Positions 40,501-51,500 of a stretch of 64,000 bases of DNA are shown here, piece after piece. Positions within the stretch are counted from its first letter, which is position 1; each line of letters opens with the position of its first letter. The notes beneath the pieces are model-generated. The model worked only from the letters and a program-made list of their open reading frames with translations, was not told where the DNA came from and searched no databases. The stretch is from Cardiocondyla obscurior (taxonomy: Eukaryota; Arthropoda; Insecta; Hymenoptera; Formicidae): the NCBI RefSeq assembly GCF_019399895.1, contig NC_091864.1, positions 13,494,001-13,558,000 on the forward strand, in the 5' to 3' direction. The position numbers and the translations under genes are program-made.

Positions 40501-43500
40501 CGAACGATTTTAGAGATTTGCAGTCTCCGACTAGGAAATTCCCTGTGCAATGTTGGACGAAAAAGTACGTTCCGCATTGCGCGCAGCGGAAGAAAGAATC
40601 TGATATAATAAAAAGTTAAGAAATTTAATCAAAACTTATTTAAAAAGTTATATTAACATTAAAATCGCGTTTAGTTAAAAAGAAAAAAAAAATACTTGAA
40701 GTTCGAGAAATTTATGAAATAAAAGATGTTCCTGTTGTAGATAAAGAATTAAAAACTGTTTTTCTTCCAGGTATAACCATCTGGTCATTTATCACCATTA
40801 TGCATCGGCATGCGATAAAAACTGCATAGCAACGACGAACGTGTAACAGTCCGTGCTATAAGAATATCGGAAAATTGGGGAGATAACACGGCTCGAAAAG
40901 ACATTAACACGTCGTTAGGCGACTTTCAAACTCGAAGGAAATCCGCGCACGTTCGCTTTCTCCTTTATCTCGCGCGTTTATTTAGTCAAAGCGTGATTAC
41001 ATTATCAGCACCTTCGATAAGGATACAAACAAAATGGCACGGTTATCAGTCTCTGAAAGAGAAAAAAAAAAGAAAAAGAAAAAAAGAAAAAGAAAAAAAA
41101 TAAGGAAAAAAAACCCGATAAAAAGAAGACGGAAGGTTTTGTGCCTGGTATGTAATACACGGTCAATCTTATCCGGCAGTTTTTTAAATCTTATTGTTAG
41201 TATGATTTCGATGGCAATTGATTGCCGCGTTGTCCGAAGAAACAAAGTGCATTCGCGCGATAATGTTTTGTTCTTTCTCTCTCTTTTTTTTTCTTTTTTT
41301 TTTTTCTCATTAATATAATCTGATGATCGCAACTTCAAACTCCGATTTTTCTTTGTTCGGCCGCTGTTATCTAGTCCATTTTGAAGCCGAGACGCGCGCG
41401 ACAAAATGGACCTCTGCATTTATTTCCGCGATATTTATTGACGTCATGCCCGACTCGACCGCTCTCGGATTAAAATGACATATCTTGTACCTCTAATTTG
41501 CACGCTCACACGTGCCTGCATGTGCGACAAAGGGCAAGGTGCATCCCCGACACAGTACTCATTAAGCACCGCGCATTATTTCGCGGCAATTAATGCACGA
41601 TCCGAAACCAATTACGCGCGAGTGAGGTGCAAAGTTATTTAATTAAATTCGACCGAGACGTGCCTTACTCACGGAAAAAGGAAAAAAAAAAAATTATCCG
41701 GTAATCGTCACGCGCCACGGTTACTCCCTGAATGTATATACTGCTCGATCGTTCGAGGATTATTTTTATATCGTACGTTAAACTCTTATTTATATTGCCT
41801 TATATTATTAGTCGTTGCATCATGCAAGTCCCGACCCTTTTCGCACATACGCTATTTATACAATATTATAACATGCATTTAATTAATTATGGACGTTTTT
41901 ATTACTCGCGCGTGGGATTTCGGTTGGTTTCTACAGTCAGTAGGACACTTGTACAACTGCAAATTAAAAAATGCTGACACACGAGACATTCAAAAGCGCG
42001 ACGGGTAACGTTTGGTCACTCGATAGAAGAATCGGCCAATTATTGCACCATGGCAGAAACCACGGGCATAAAAGATATCTAAATCGAGACAAAGCCCGTC
42101 ACGAGAGATGAACAGCTGTTTTGTACAATGACTTCCCGGCGACGATCAGCAGCTTGAACCCGTTCATCGCGCACGATAACCTCGCCAACGACGACACTTG
42201 TATTAAACAGCAATAAACCATCTCGCGTGAGTCCTTTCGTAAAAGTACATATTTATTTTCAATTAATAATTCAAAAAATAAAAATAAAAAATTGAGCGTT
42301 TTTTTTTTCATCATAGAAACTTAAAATACTCGAAAATGTCCCATACATTTCTAAAAATTCTTTTTTAGAAAGGAGAAATTTTTTTTTTACGACTTTCGAT
42401 GACTTTCTTGATTTCCGGAAACCGAGCTTTTCAAGGATTAACTCAGGCCTTCCTAAGGAAGACGGAGCAAACTGCCCATTGAATTTCTAGCGGCTGCCTT
42501 CTCAGGTTCCGGACTAAAATTAGCGGCCTGTACAACCGAGAGAACGCTGCTGCAACTTGCTACACGTCGCCGTTCGTCGCCGAATTCCTGTTCTCGTCTA
42601 GCGAGACGCATACCTTACCAGACATCTTTTTCGAAACCCCTGCCCGCTCCGGCGCCCCGTTCGCACTGAGAATTCGTTTTTAACGCTCATCTCCAAATTA
42701 TCGAGCGCTGCACGTTGCATTCGTGAGATACCATAACGCCGTGTACCTCACCCGATCGTTACATCTCGCTGATTTCTCTCTCGTTATAGAAAAACGCGAG
42801 GATATACTCGACGAAACCCTCGTACCGTCCTTTAAATCGTTGCACGTGCTAGAAACGCGTGCTAGAAACTTAGATATTTTTCTACGAATTGTATTTTTTT
42901 CCTCGACTGATAAAAATAATTTCAGGCAAACGTGCAACTTAAATTTTTATTCCGAGCCGGAATTACACGCAAGTAGGTACGCGCGGTGTGCATTATTACT
43001 ATCCCCCTGGCCGTTTAATAATTCGATTTAACGGCCGACACTCCAACCCGGGTATACATTTGACATTCCAGAATTTGTATCGGTAACAGATAGTCGATAA
43101 TAATGACGTGCTTCGCTATGCATGTGTTGGGAGATAAGCCTCGTGCGCACACAAGTGCATACAATACACGCCACGTCGGGGCAATCGGAAAATATCATTT
43201 GTCTAAAAGAAGCGCGTTTTAAGAAAACAGAAGATTCGTTCTGCTTTCTCGATAGAAGCGGACTATCCGGCGCGTTATCGGTCCACCGTGGAACAATATA
43301 TGAACAAGCGTCAAATCTCATTTATACCGAAACGGGATCCGGAGTCAAACGCCGGGCCTAGGTGTAGATAAAAACCCTGCGGACGTCCGATATCCCAAGC
43401 GATATCTGCATGGCTCGCGGAGTTGGGTTCGTAGGGCCGCGCTGACACGTTGGGATTACGAGGAAAGAAGGAAATATGCAGCCGAAAGGGTCGGACGCGG

Positions 43501-44674
43501 TCCGGAGTTGGCGAAAGAAAAAGAGTAAGAGAGAAAAAAGAAGCGCGGCCGAGAGTGAGAAAAAGAGAAAACGCGGACGGTATAGGGCAACGGGGGGAGG
43601 CTTGTGGCAGGAACGGCGAGACGGTCGAAAGAGGAACGGACGGACGGACGAACGGACGGACGAATGGCCGGGGCGGAGGAGAAAAGAGAGATAGAGAGAG
43701 ATGACTGGGTGGGGCAGCAGCCAGACGCCCCGCGGCAAACTGTCAAACTACACCGGCGGTTCCGCAAGCCATTCCCCCATGATTAAAGCTCACCATAGCT
43801 TTTCCGCGACCATGCATGCGCGCGGACGCTCACCGACGCCACCGCGCGGAAACGCGATTTCGGGACTGCCGTACCACGGTTAGCAAGAGAAAGACAGAGC
43901 GAGGAAAAAAAAAAAGAACTCCCCCCCACGAGAGATTAAGTTAGGTTAGGTTATGCGTTTCTACGATATATCGTGCTCTGGCGATATATGCCCGAAGAGG
44001 GTTGACGGCACGACTGGCCGTTCCGTAGGGCGATTATCTATCGAAGCCGGGTTTAATTTCGTCACCGTCGCGTACAAGAAATTTCTAATGGAAACCAGTC
44101 TTATCTGCAGACAAGAAACGGAAGCGCACTACCGGGGTGACTGGACAATGAATCGCATATCGCGTCCCTCGGGGAAGGGGAAGGAGCGGAGGCGACGAGA
44201 GAATCTGCGGAGAGTTTTACGCGAAGCAGCGATCCCGAATTAACCTGTTTCACGAGACGCGAACAGCATCTCGATACCCCAGCGGCGGTATTCGCGGAAA
44301 AGCGACGCGGAGAATACGATCGCGGGAGAAATTAGGCGATTGCCGCGACGCGAGAACGACGAGGGAGGGACGGCTGAACGAGGCGAGGGATACAAAGCGT
44401 GAACGCGGCATCGAGAGGCTCGTCGTCGCCACGCCACGTTAGCACGCGCTCGCGCGCGCACGACGGAGCTGCGCGAAGCAAGCGGCAAGTTGCACGCGCA
44501 CTGCGCACCCGCCGTCGCTGTCGATCGGCTGAGAGTCGAATCGGGAAGGCGTGAGAAAGAAAGAGATAGAGACAGAGAAGAAAAAAAGATGCGACAGGCA
44601 CCGGAATCATGGGTACTCACCATCATCTTATAGTTGATCTTCCGCGCGGCCACGTTTTCCATTCTCACAGACAT
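22529..44674 (-). CDS. shep: RNA-binding protein alan shepard (RBMS family)
   Basis: Two-RRM single-stranded nucleic-acid binding protein, orthologue type of Drosophila shep and vertebrate RBMS1-3; in flies it acts in neurons. Exons in coding order: 44674-44621 (from the first ATG), 31531-31049, 30283-30069, 29717-29659, 29477-29353, 23968-23811, 23626-23473, 23386-23189, 22894-22802, 22672-22529. All phases match, giving 560 residues. RRM1 spans three exons (KTNLYIRGLNQNTTDKDLV, NKCKGYGFVDFESP); RRM2 begins in 23968-23811 (TNLYIANLPLNFKENDVEAL) and ends with LLVKFADGG. The exon 31531-31049 codes for Gly and Ala runs of 9-12 residues. The Tyr/Pro/Gln-rich tail ends in QQYQAQQPK. The RRM1-RRM2 linker exon has two in-frame donors (after 29386 or 29353), differing by 11 residues. 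The first exon is open upstream to an acceptor at 44730, so another 5' coding exon may exist. Confidence 0.93.
25905..25990. repeat. AT-rich minisatellite
   Basis: Tandem copies of about 11 bases related to ATATACATTT, repeated several times with small changes, next to a 120-base GA-rich tract. Confidence 0.6.
26531..26682. mobile_element. MITE-like element 1 in shep intron
   Basis: Terminal inverted repeats of roughly 20 bases: CAGGCTGTCGCGAAATGAGAC at the left end and, read inward from the right, CAGGATGTTGCGAAATGGAC. They differ at four positions. The interior (about 110 bases) has no coding potential. TA-rich DNA flanks both ends, so the target duplication cannot be fixed. A non-autonomous DNA transposon is the simplest reading; the family is not assigned. 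Confidence 0.5.
26693..26858. mobile_element. Pogo/Tc1-like MITE in shep intron
   Basis: Imperfect inverted repeats of about 60 bases cover most of the element. The left end reads TACAGTAGAACCTTTGATTA and the right end, inverted, TACGGCAGAGGCTCGATTG; both continue with a shared GAATATCC block and ATTCAAA. A TA dinucleotide flanks each terminus, as for Tc1/mariner/pogo target sites, and the CAGTAGAACCTNNGATTA form is typical of pogo/Tigger-type termini. About 16 mismatches in 60 bases between the arms suggest an old insertion. It has no transposase. Confidence 0.65.
31532..44620. other. Large first shep intron (13 kb)
   Basis: Separates the first recognised shep coding exon from the Gly/Ala-rich exon. 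It alternates AT-rich stretches with GC-rich islands (about 32300-33500, 33700-34950, 38400-39000, 42400-43900). Open frames in the islands show no domain, no protein-like composition and no fitting splice sites, so none is called. It holds A runs (37170-37192), GATC repeats (34983-34998), a GGAC-type tetranucleotide run (43640-43672), and a hairpin repeat at 37045-37093. Alternative promoters or enhancers in the islands are plausible but unseen. Confidence 0.6.
37045..37093. repeat. Hairpin repeat, copy 1
   Basis: A 49-base unit whose CTCTCG (37060-37065) and CGAGAG (37085-37090) can pair around a 19-base loop. It is about 80% identical to 59040-59089, with both stem arms unchanged and most differences in the loop. 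Confidence 0.5.
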
Positions 44675-45120
44675 GGTCGCGAATCCGATGTAGCCGTTGC
44701 CGTAGTAAGCGGTGGAATCCGTCACGTCGCTGTGTGGGAGGAATGGGGTGCACAACTAGCCGCTGGTGACGACGACAATAACAATAACAAAATAACGCCG
44801 GCGCGACGCTGCGCAGCCTAAAAACCACCGTCGTCAGCCGTCGCCGCCGGTCGCTTTCGCGCCGCCACTCTGGTTCCTTCACCTCCCCCTCCTCCTGCGC
44901 CGCCTTCTTCCTTTTCACCTCCCGCACAGCCGCCGCCGCTTCCTCCGCCTCTTCCTCCTCTGCCGCTGGCGCTTCCTCGGCCGTTCCTTCGTACGTCCTC
45001 GTCCGCTGCCGCGGCCGACGACGTCGTCACTTGCTGCACTGCAACACCGCGCGACGAGTTTCCTCGCTCACCGGCGACACTGATGGGACAACTGAGCAGA
45101 CAGAGAAAGAACCACACTGT

Positions 45121-45245
45121 AGCGCGCTCGCACGACACGACACGAGACGAGACGAGACGAGACGAAACGAGACGAGACGACACGACACGGCGCGACACGG
45201 CGCGACGCGGCGCGACGCGACGCGACGCAACGCAACGCAACGCGG
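45121..45245. repeat. Pentanucleotide array (ACGAG and variants)
   Basis: About 25 tandem 5-base units that change gradually along the array: CACGA, then GACGA, then GGCGCGACAC-type, then GCGAC, then CGCAA. The CG dinucleotide is kept in nearly every unit. Confidence 0.85.
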
Positions 45246-46128
45246 TATGCACGCACGCACGAACGACGGACGGCGGACGGATCACTGGATGTGAATTCTC
45301 GCGCACTCTCTCCCGGTAGAAACCGGAGTAAAACGGAGGGCAGAAAGAGAGAGACGGAGGAAAGGGTACGTGCGTGAGGCCGGCGACGTAATGTAAGAAT
45401 ACCGGGCGAGACGCTGCCGCCTCGCGGCGTGCAGCAACGAGGGATAGCCCAATGGCGGCGTAGGAGGGGACGGAAGGGGGGGGGTGGAGGGACCGATCGC
45501 ACCGCGCCGCGTACTTGTAATTTTAACGGGTCAGCCGTCCTCGTCGCGAAATCCGACGTGATGATAAATCACTTTGCGCCGTCGACCTGGGGGAGACGGG
45601 TGACGCGAGGAGTAAAATAAAAGAGAGAGGAAGAGAGGGCAACCTCCGCGAGAAAGAACGAACGTGTGCACGGTTAGAAACGAGGAAGAATGCGGGAAGA
45701 GGGAGGGGTGGAGGGAGATAGAGCATACGTTGGCAATTCTGTGAGTGCGCGGAGGAAGAAGCGGGACGGGAGAGAAAAGGAAGAGAGAAAGAGAGATACG
45801 GGGATATACGAAAGAGAGAAAGAGAAAGAGCGAGCGAGAGAGGCCGCTGCCGATCCGATGGCGATGCGAGCGACGGATGTCAAGAGGGTGTGTCGTGATC
45901 GTACGGAGCGAACTTTTCACCTTTGCTGCTTCACTTTTTTTTTTTTTTTTATCGCTATTAAATTGCCGCACGGAGCACACCGGCAGCCGGTGCACGGTCG
46001 GCCTGACGATCGATCGTCGTGCTACACTCTCGCGGTACCTTTTTTCCCCGTGGCTCGACAACACCGCCGATTTCCTTCTCGTTATCTTTAAACACGCGTA
46101 TCGAGCGAGCGATGAACGGGCGTCAAAC

Positions 46129-46157
46129 GGACGGGACGGACGGACGGACGGACGGAC
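46129..46157. repeat. Tetranucleotide run (ACGG)
   Basis: Six to seven GGAC/ACGG units in a row. A related GGAC/GAAC run is at 43640-43672. Confidence 0.85.
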
Positions 46158-48500
46158 AAATGAACGAGCGAGCAAGCAAGTGAGCCAGCGTACGAATGCA
46201 CGCGCGCCACGCATGCACGCATTGCACGTACTTGAGGGGGGTTTTCCCCGGAGAGAAGAAACGGAGAACGGAAAGAGATAGAAAAAAAACGCACGCCGTC
46301 GTGCCGCAAAACAACCACGGAACCTGCACCCAAGAGTGCAGAAACGAAGCCGCGACCACGCCGTCCGTTTGCTAGCTTCGGGCGCGTTGCCGTTGCCGAC
46401 GTCGCTGCCGCCCGGCCGCCACTGTCGCCGAGCACCGAAGGCGGCGTCGGCAACCAAGCTGTCTCGGAATCGGTGGCACGACGATATCTTTCTCTGTCGC
46501 AGAGCTTCGGCGGGCCGTCTCTCTCGCGTATCGCTCGCTCGCTCTCGACGCCGACGTCGTTGTCGCTAGCCGCCGCCGTTAGCAACGATCTTATCCCTCA
46601 CTCGACTGAACCGGCCGTACCGAACATGCATACACACGCGCGCACATACACAACGGCCGGTCCTTCTTTTCCGACAATCACCTCCGTCGCTTCCTTGTAG
46701 AGCCTCCTCTGATGATCTCGGCTCCGTCGTTCACCTCGTTTTTCCCGCGCGGTTTCTCCACAGGGCCCACGTAATCACTTCTCGCCTCTTCCCACGACGG
46801 AACGGGCGCCCCTCGTTTTCCACTATCTCCAACGGTCGTACGAATTACACCGCGCTGGCCTCGCGGGGTGAGCACACGCACGCATGCACGCACGATACAC
46901 ACACACTTACGGGCTTTTTTTTCTTCCTCCTTTTTTTTAATTTTACGGCGCGTTATTACAAAAATAGAGCTTGCGTGTGAGAGCGTGTAAGTGTACAGAG
47001 CGTGTGAGCGTCTTTTTTCTTGTCCCCTTCTTCCTCTCTGTGTGTGTTTCCCTTAAATAAGATTAAATGTACAATTGGTTAATTGTTAACTATAGGAAAC
47101 ATTTAGTGTGTGTGTTGTCTTGTAGGTAGAGACTAAGCTACTGCCCGGCGAGGTGCGCCCATCTTGCCCGAAACTGACCGTGGCCGCCGACGGGCGGCGT
47201 CACCGTCGCCCGCCACTGAACGCCGAGGGGCTCCGGCGGCCGCGCCCGTCTGCACGACCGCCACTCAACACACGCGCGCAATTTCACGTCGCTCGGCGCG
47301 GTTGCGGGGGCGCGAGCGAGACGGACCTAGCGACAGCGTCGTCAGCGCGACGAGAACAGCTAAACCCGGCGCACGTTGGACGAGACGCGCGAAGAAAGGG
47401 GCGCGCAAACCTCCACATTTCCACGGTTGGCAGTCGTGCAAAACGCGTCGAGCGCCGCGACGACGGCGGGCAGCTGGAGGGGGAAAGATGCGGCGACCGT
47501 GCGGGATGAGGAAGGAGCTGGTGCGAGAAGGGCAGGGGAGTAAGAGAACATTCATTACGTTCCTCTGTGGGTAAGTTCTATCAAATTTTATCCCAAAACG
47601 GATCGCTTTCGGCTCGCAACGAGAGGCCCCGATGCCCCGTCGTTTGTCTGTTGGGAAAAAATTAACTGAAAAATCCAGGAGAAAAGTAGAGATGAAAAGT
47701 AGCTTTAACGATACGGGTGATCGGGTACGTCAAGTGCCGCGCGTTGAAAGTCTTGAGTGGACGGTAGCACGTAGTTGATAATTAGAAGTCAGGAAATAAA
47801 GCTGCGAAGTGAAAACGTAAAGAAAGCCAGGTAGAAGGGGAACGGAGGAGCGAGAAAGAGAGAGGAACGTCGAAGAGGGTTGGGTGGTGGCGCGTACGCT
47901 CACCCCCGCTCGTCCATTCACTGTAGCCGAGCAAAGATCGAACCGCGTGTTTAGTCTGCTCGCTCGTATGTAAAAAAAAAAATAAAATTAAAAAAATGAA
48001 AAAAAACCTATTTCGAAATGGATGGGTATCGATAACGTCCATTAATATGATGACAAATGCGGAAACAGTCCCCGAGAAATAGGAATTTTTTTTGTAAACT
48101 TTCCTCGACAAAGGACGATTTGTTTGACTCATGATTTTAATCTTTCTAGCCAAGTTTACCTGATTTTCGTGCCACGGACATTCGTACACGTTTACTCGTC
48201 GTGTAAAGTCCGTTTCACTAGAGAGTTTCCGGAATTTGCAGCCGGCTACCTGAAATGGACGAGAGTCGTCGGGAGAGAGCGAGACGAAGCGCGAAGAGAC
48301 ACGGAGCGAGGAACGAAGAGAGCGAGAGGAAGAAGCCGGCCCTCGCGCTCTCTTTCCGCAGACCGAAGGATCGATTGTTCCGGTCCTCTCGCAGTCTCCG
48401 CAGGGGTGCTTCGGAGCGAGATTTTGTACCGAGCCAATAGAAACTCGCATCGCCGTTGTTTCTGTTCTTTCAATTGCGAGAACTCTGTAACGTGAGTATT

Positions 48501-51500
48501 AAAAGACCTCTAATACGATTATTTTTCCACTAATGAGGAAAAAAAATTCAGTTTCAGGGAGAAGAATGCGGGGAAAGAGAATTCGGTGCTTTTTGTCGTG
48601 TGCCAAAATAACAGAAACTCAGGTAAAATAATTAGAACTGAAAAATGAAAGCCGTAACACGACTAATAATCATTCCGTTCTCATTGAAATAATTAAATGC
48701 TTAATATTTTGCGCGTTTTAATACGCTATGCGCATTCGAAAATGCACGCGCGTACGAGTAATAATTCAGCTATCGCTCATTTCATCTTCGAAATGCGAGC
48801 GTTAATTAAAAGCGCGAATATGTCAAAGTCGAAATGGCCATTTTGACGCGCGTTTATTACTATAGCTCCAAAAGAGAGGTAATTGAGGATGATGAATAAT
48901 ATTCCAAACCCAGTTTGCCGGACATTTGTACATGTTAGCGACACGTCGCGTGCGAGAGGAGAAATCGCATTTATCAGATGACAAGGGCGGTTTCCTTCTC
49001 AATCTCCCTTCTCTCCATATGCGCCTCCGTTTCTCCTTCCTCCCCCTCGGCCCTGCAGTTCTCGCTTCCTCTCCCTGCTGATTCCTTTCTCTCTCTTTCT
49101 CTCGCCTCCTCTTCGTATGCGAAGTTCCTTCGCACCTTGGTCGCGGAGCGTGAGCGCGTTTATCGATCGATCGCAGAACGACCTCGCTCACGTCTCCTAC
49201 TCCTCCTGGAGGTCAGGAGTCGGCGGGCTGGATTTTCCCTCCCGCCCGTCCTGCCGCGCGATTTTCTCTTCTTTTCCTCGCGACGCGATGCGACGCAACG
49301 CGACTCGGTGCGGACAGCATCCGCCGCCGCGACGCCCCGCGCTCTTTGCCGGTCGTCGACTCGCCTCGTGCGCGTCTCATTGACGAGCCGGGTGCCACGC
49401 GAGTGAAATAATCGATGCGCAATTGTCGCGGAGAGATAGGACTCGCACTTTTATCCCGGCTATTTAGATCTCGACGAAAAATCGAAAAGACGAATAATCT
49501 TTTATTCATAGGTACCTCTTTTTATATGACAGAGACTAGGCTTACGTGAAATGCATTAAATTAATAAATTTTGTTCATGTCCTTAAAAAGCGACTGCATT
49601 TCGGACATTCCATCGTGCCGAAGCTTGTATTTACAGTTGCATATCAGAGGAACTCGACCGAGACTAGTTTTCAAATGGATCTCTAGAAATCAATCGGATA
49701 CTCGTGGTATTCACAGCTGTGATAGCGATTCTGCCGGCTCAATCTCGGGACAGCCTTGAAGTTTATTTTACATGATTCAATAATCAATTCTCGCAATGTG
49801 TGTCTTGACGTCGTTCGAAAAAAAGAGCATGTCGCATGCTCATCAGAACCGTAATCGCAAATCTAAAAGTTCATAGAAAATTTTATCGATCGGTTTAAGT
49901 AAAAATCTAACTACACGCCGGGGGCTCGAGAATATAAAAAAAATTTTTTATTCCAAAACACCTGATGAAGAAAGACTCGCTGTTCGCCATGCGTGGTGTG
50001 TCACCACGCGGTCGTTCGCCACTCACGAGAGTCCGTCATCGAGGACGCCTGGCGTCGTTGTCGCCTTAGTCATCGGAGAGTGTCCCGTCCATTTAAAATC
50101 TCGCTGGATTCGTTAACCGCCGCCGCCTTCGCCGGGAAACACTAACGAAAGCCGGCTGTCAGCTTTGACCGATGTCTTTTTTTCGCATCCCTGTCTTTAT
50201 ATTCCCCCTTGCCTCTTTCTTCCACCCTCTCCGTCTCTTCCTCGTGATCATGAACGCACACAGTCCCACGCATCACGCACAAGGTCAAGGTTGTTAGCCT
50301 CTATTCCTCCTCCGCGATCTTTTACGAATGCAACTTGCTTCGCTCTTTCTTACGTATTTTAATTAATACGCTCTCGCGATAATGTTAGTTATATTTTTAA
50401 GTTTAGTCGCAAAACCAGAAATCGCCTGCTCTGCGCCTAGCAGATTCACGTTAAGTTAACTTTAAGCGGATTACCGCGTAGTTCGGACAAGCATATTAGC
50501 GTTTCTCAACTTACCCGGATAATTGGAGCCTTTTAATGTTAGCGTAAATCAACGTTTTATATTGAACTGTAAATATCGATACTATCAGTAGTTAACTGAC
50601 ATATGGAGTTATTTGTCACGTATTAATATCAATTTTTTATAACGTATTGCAGGATTTGGAAAAAGAGGCCAAAGGCTGATAATCCAGTTTGATAAACGCG
50701 CGAAACTGAGTGAAACCTTTGCGTATAGAACGACCGCAGCGACTCAAGATCGGCCTGAGATGAGAGCGAGCAGCACTTGGGACATTCCGTTGCTGCCACT
50801 CGTGCGAACAGGTTTCCGAGCGATTGGAAAAAAGAAAACGGTGAAAAAAAAAAAGGTAGGACGAAAGACGCGGGATGGAGAAAAAGGAAGCGACGCGTGA
50901 TGCGGCGAAGCTAAACAGAGTCATTCGCGGCGGATCGTTTGATGTGAATAACGAAAATCGCCGGACCAGGTTGAGCGTCCACCCTTATTACCGAGAATCC
51001 CCAAGAACGGGGGAGTCGAAGTCCCGATATCGTTTCCAGCGGGTTCGATTTTCAGATATGAGAAAGTGCACTCCGCGCAGCCGCGAATAAACTCTGAGAT
51101 TTTCGTTTATTTCTGTTGAATCAATTTCTCGATATCACTTATTATATTTCTCTATTACCTAATTAATTTGTAAATTAATCTATTTATTCGGCGATTTAAA
51201 TTCTGACACAGAAGTCCTTTTCACGTTGAGATCACAGATGATAAAGTCCATTTGCTTATTTATTTAATTTTCTTCTTTTGTAAAAAAAAAAAAAAAAAAA
51301 AAAAAATAATAATTTAATGCACTTGTCTCTATTTGCGAGAAGTTAATTTAGCTGACTTTCAAACCGTTTCGCGTGAGTATCGCTAAAGTACAGTTTCGGA
51401 TTATCATCGAGTCCTAATTAAAGGACGGGTTCGGTGGGTGTTCTCCGGAAAATTTTGCGAGTCACACCGAAATTCTCTCAAGAAGGGAGGGAACAGCCGG

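Larger units (their letters stand above)
44675..48500 (-). promoter_or_regulatory. CpG-rich 5' region of shep
   Basis: Strongly CpG-rich block upstream of the first recognised shep coding exon, expected to contain its promoter and one or more 5' exons. An acceptor (pyrimidine tract then ACAG) precedes 44729, showing that the exon 44729-44621 is internal. Candidate minus-strand donors upstream lie at about 46912 and 47892, but I cannot choose among them. Long open frames on both strands here are made of simple sequence and are not called as genes. Confidence 0.5.

Noticed and set aside
19380..41446. Three perfect TGACGTCA (CRE-like) palindromes at 19380, 32306 and 41439
   Set aside because: About one is expected by chance in 64 kb; they lie in UTR and intron with no promoter beside them, so a regulatory claim is not supported.
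43941..43953. TTAGGTTAGGTTA, like the insect telomere repeat
   Set aside because: Only two and a half units; the same short motif (CCTAACCT) also appears near 55985 and 57313 and is common near insect promoters, so it does not mark an interstitial telomere.
45531..46457. 308-codon minus-strand open frame, the longest in the window
   Set aside because: It consists of Ser/Arg/Phe/Leu runs from CT/GA simple sequence, has no domain, and crosses the ACGG tetramer run; it fits stop-poor CpG-rich DNA.
47164..47574. 136-codon plus-strand frame in the shep CpG block
   Set aside because: Arg/Ala-rich with no homology or upstream splice evidence; kept only as a remark on the splice donor at its end.
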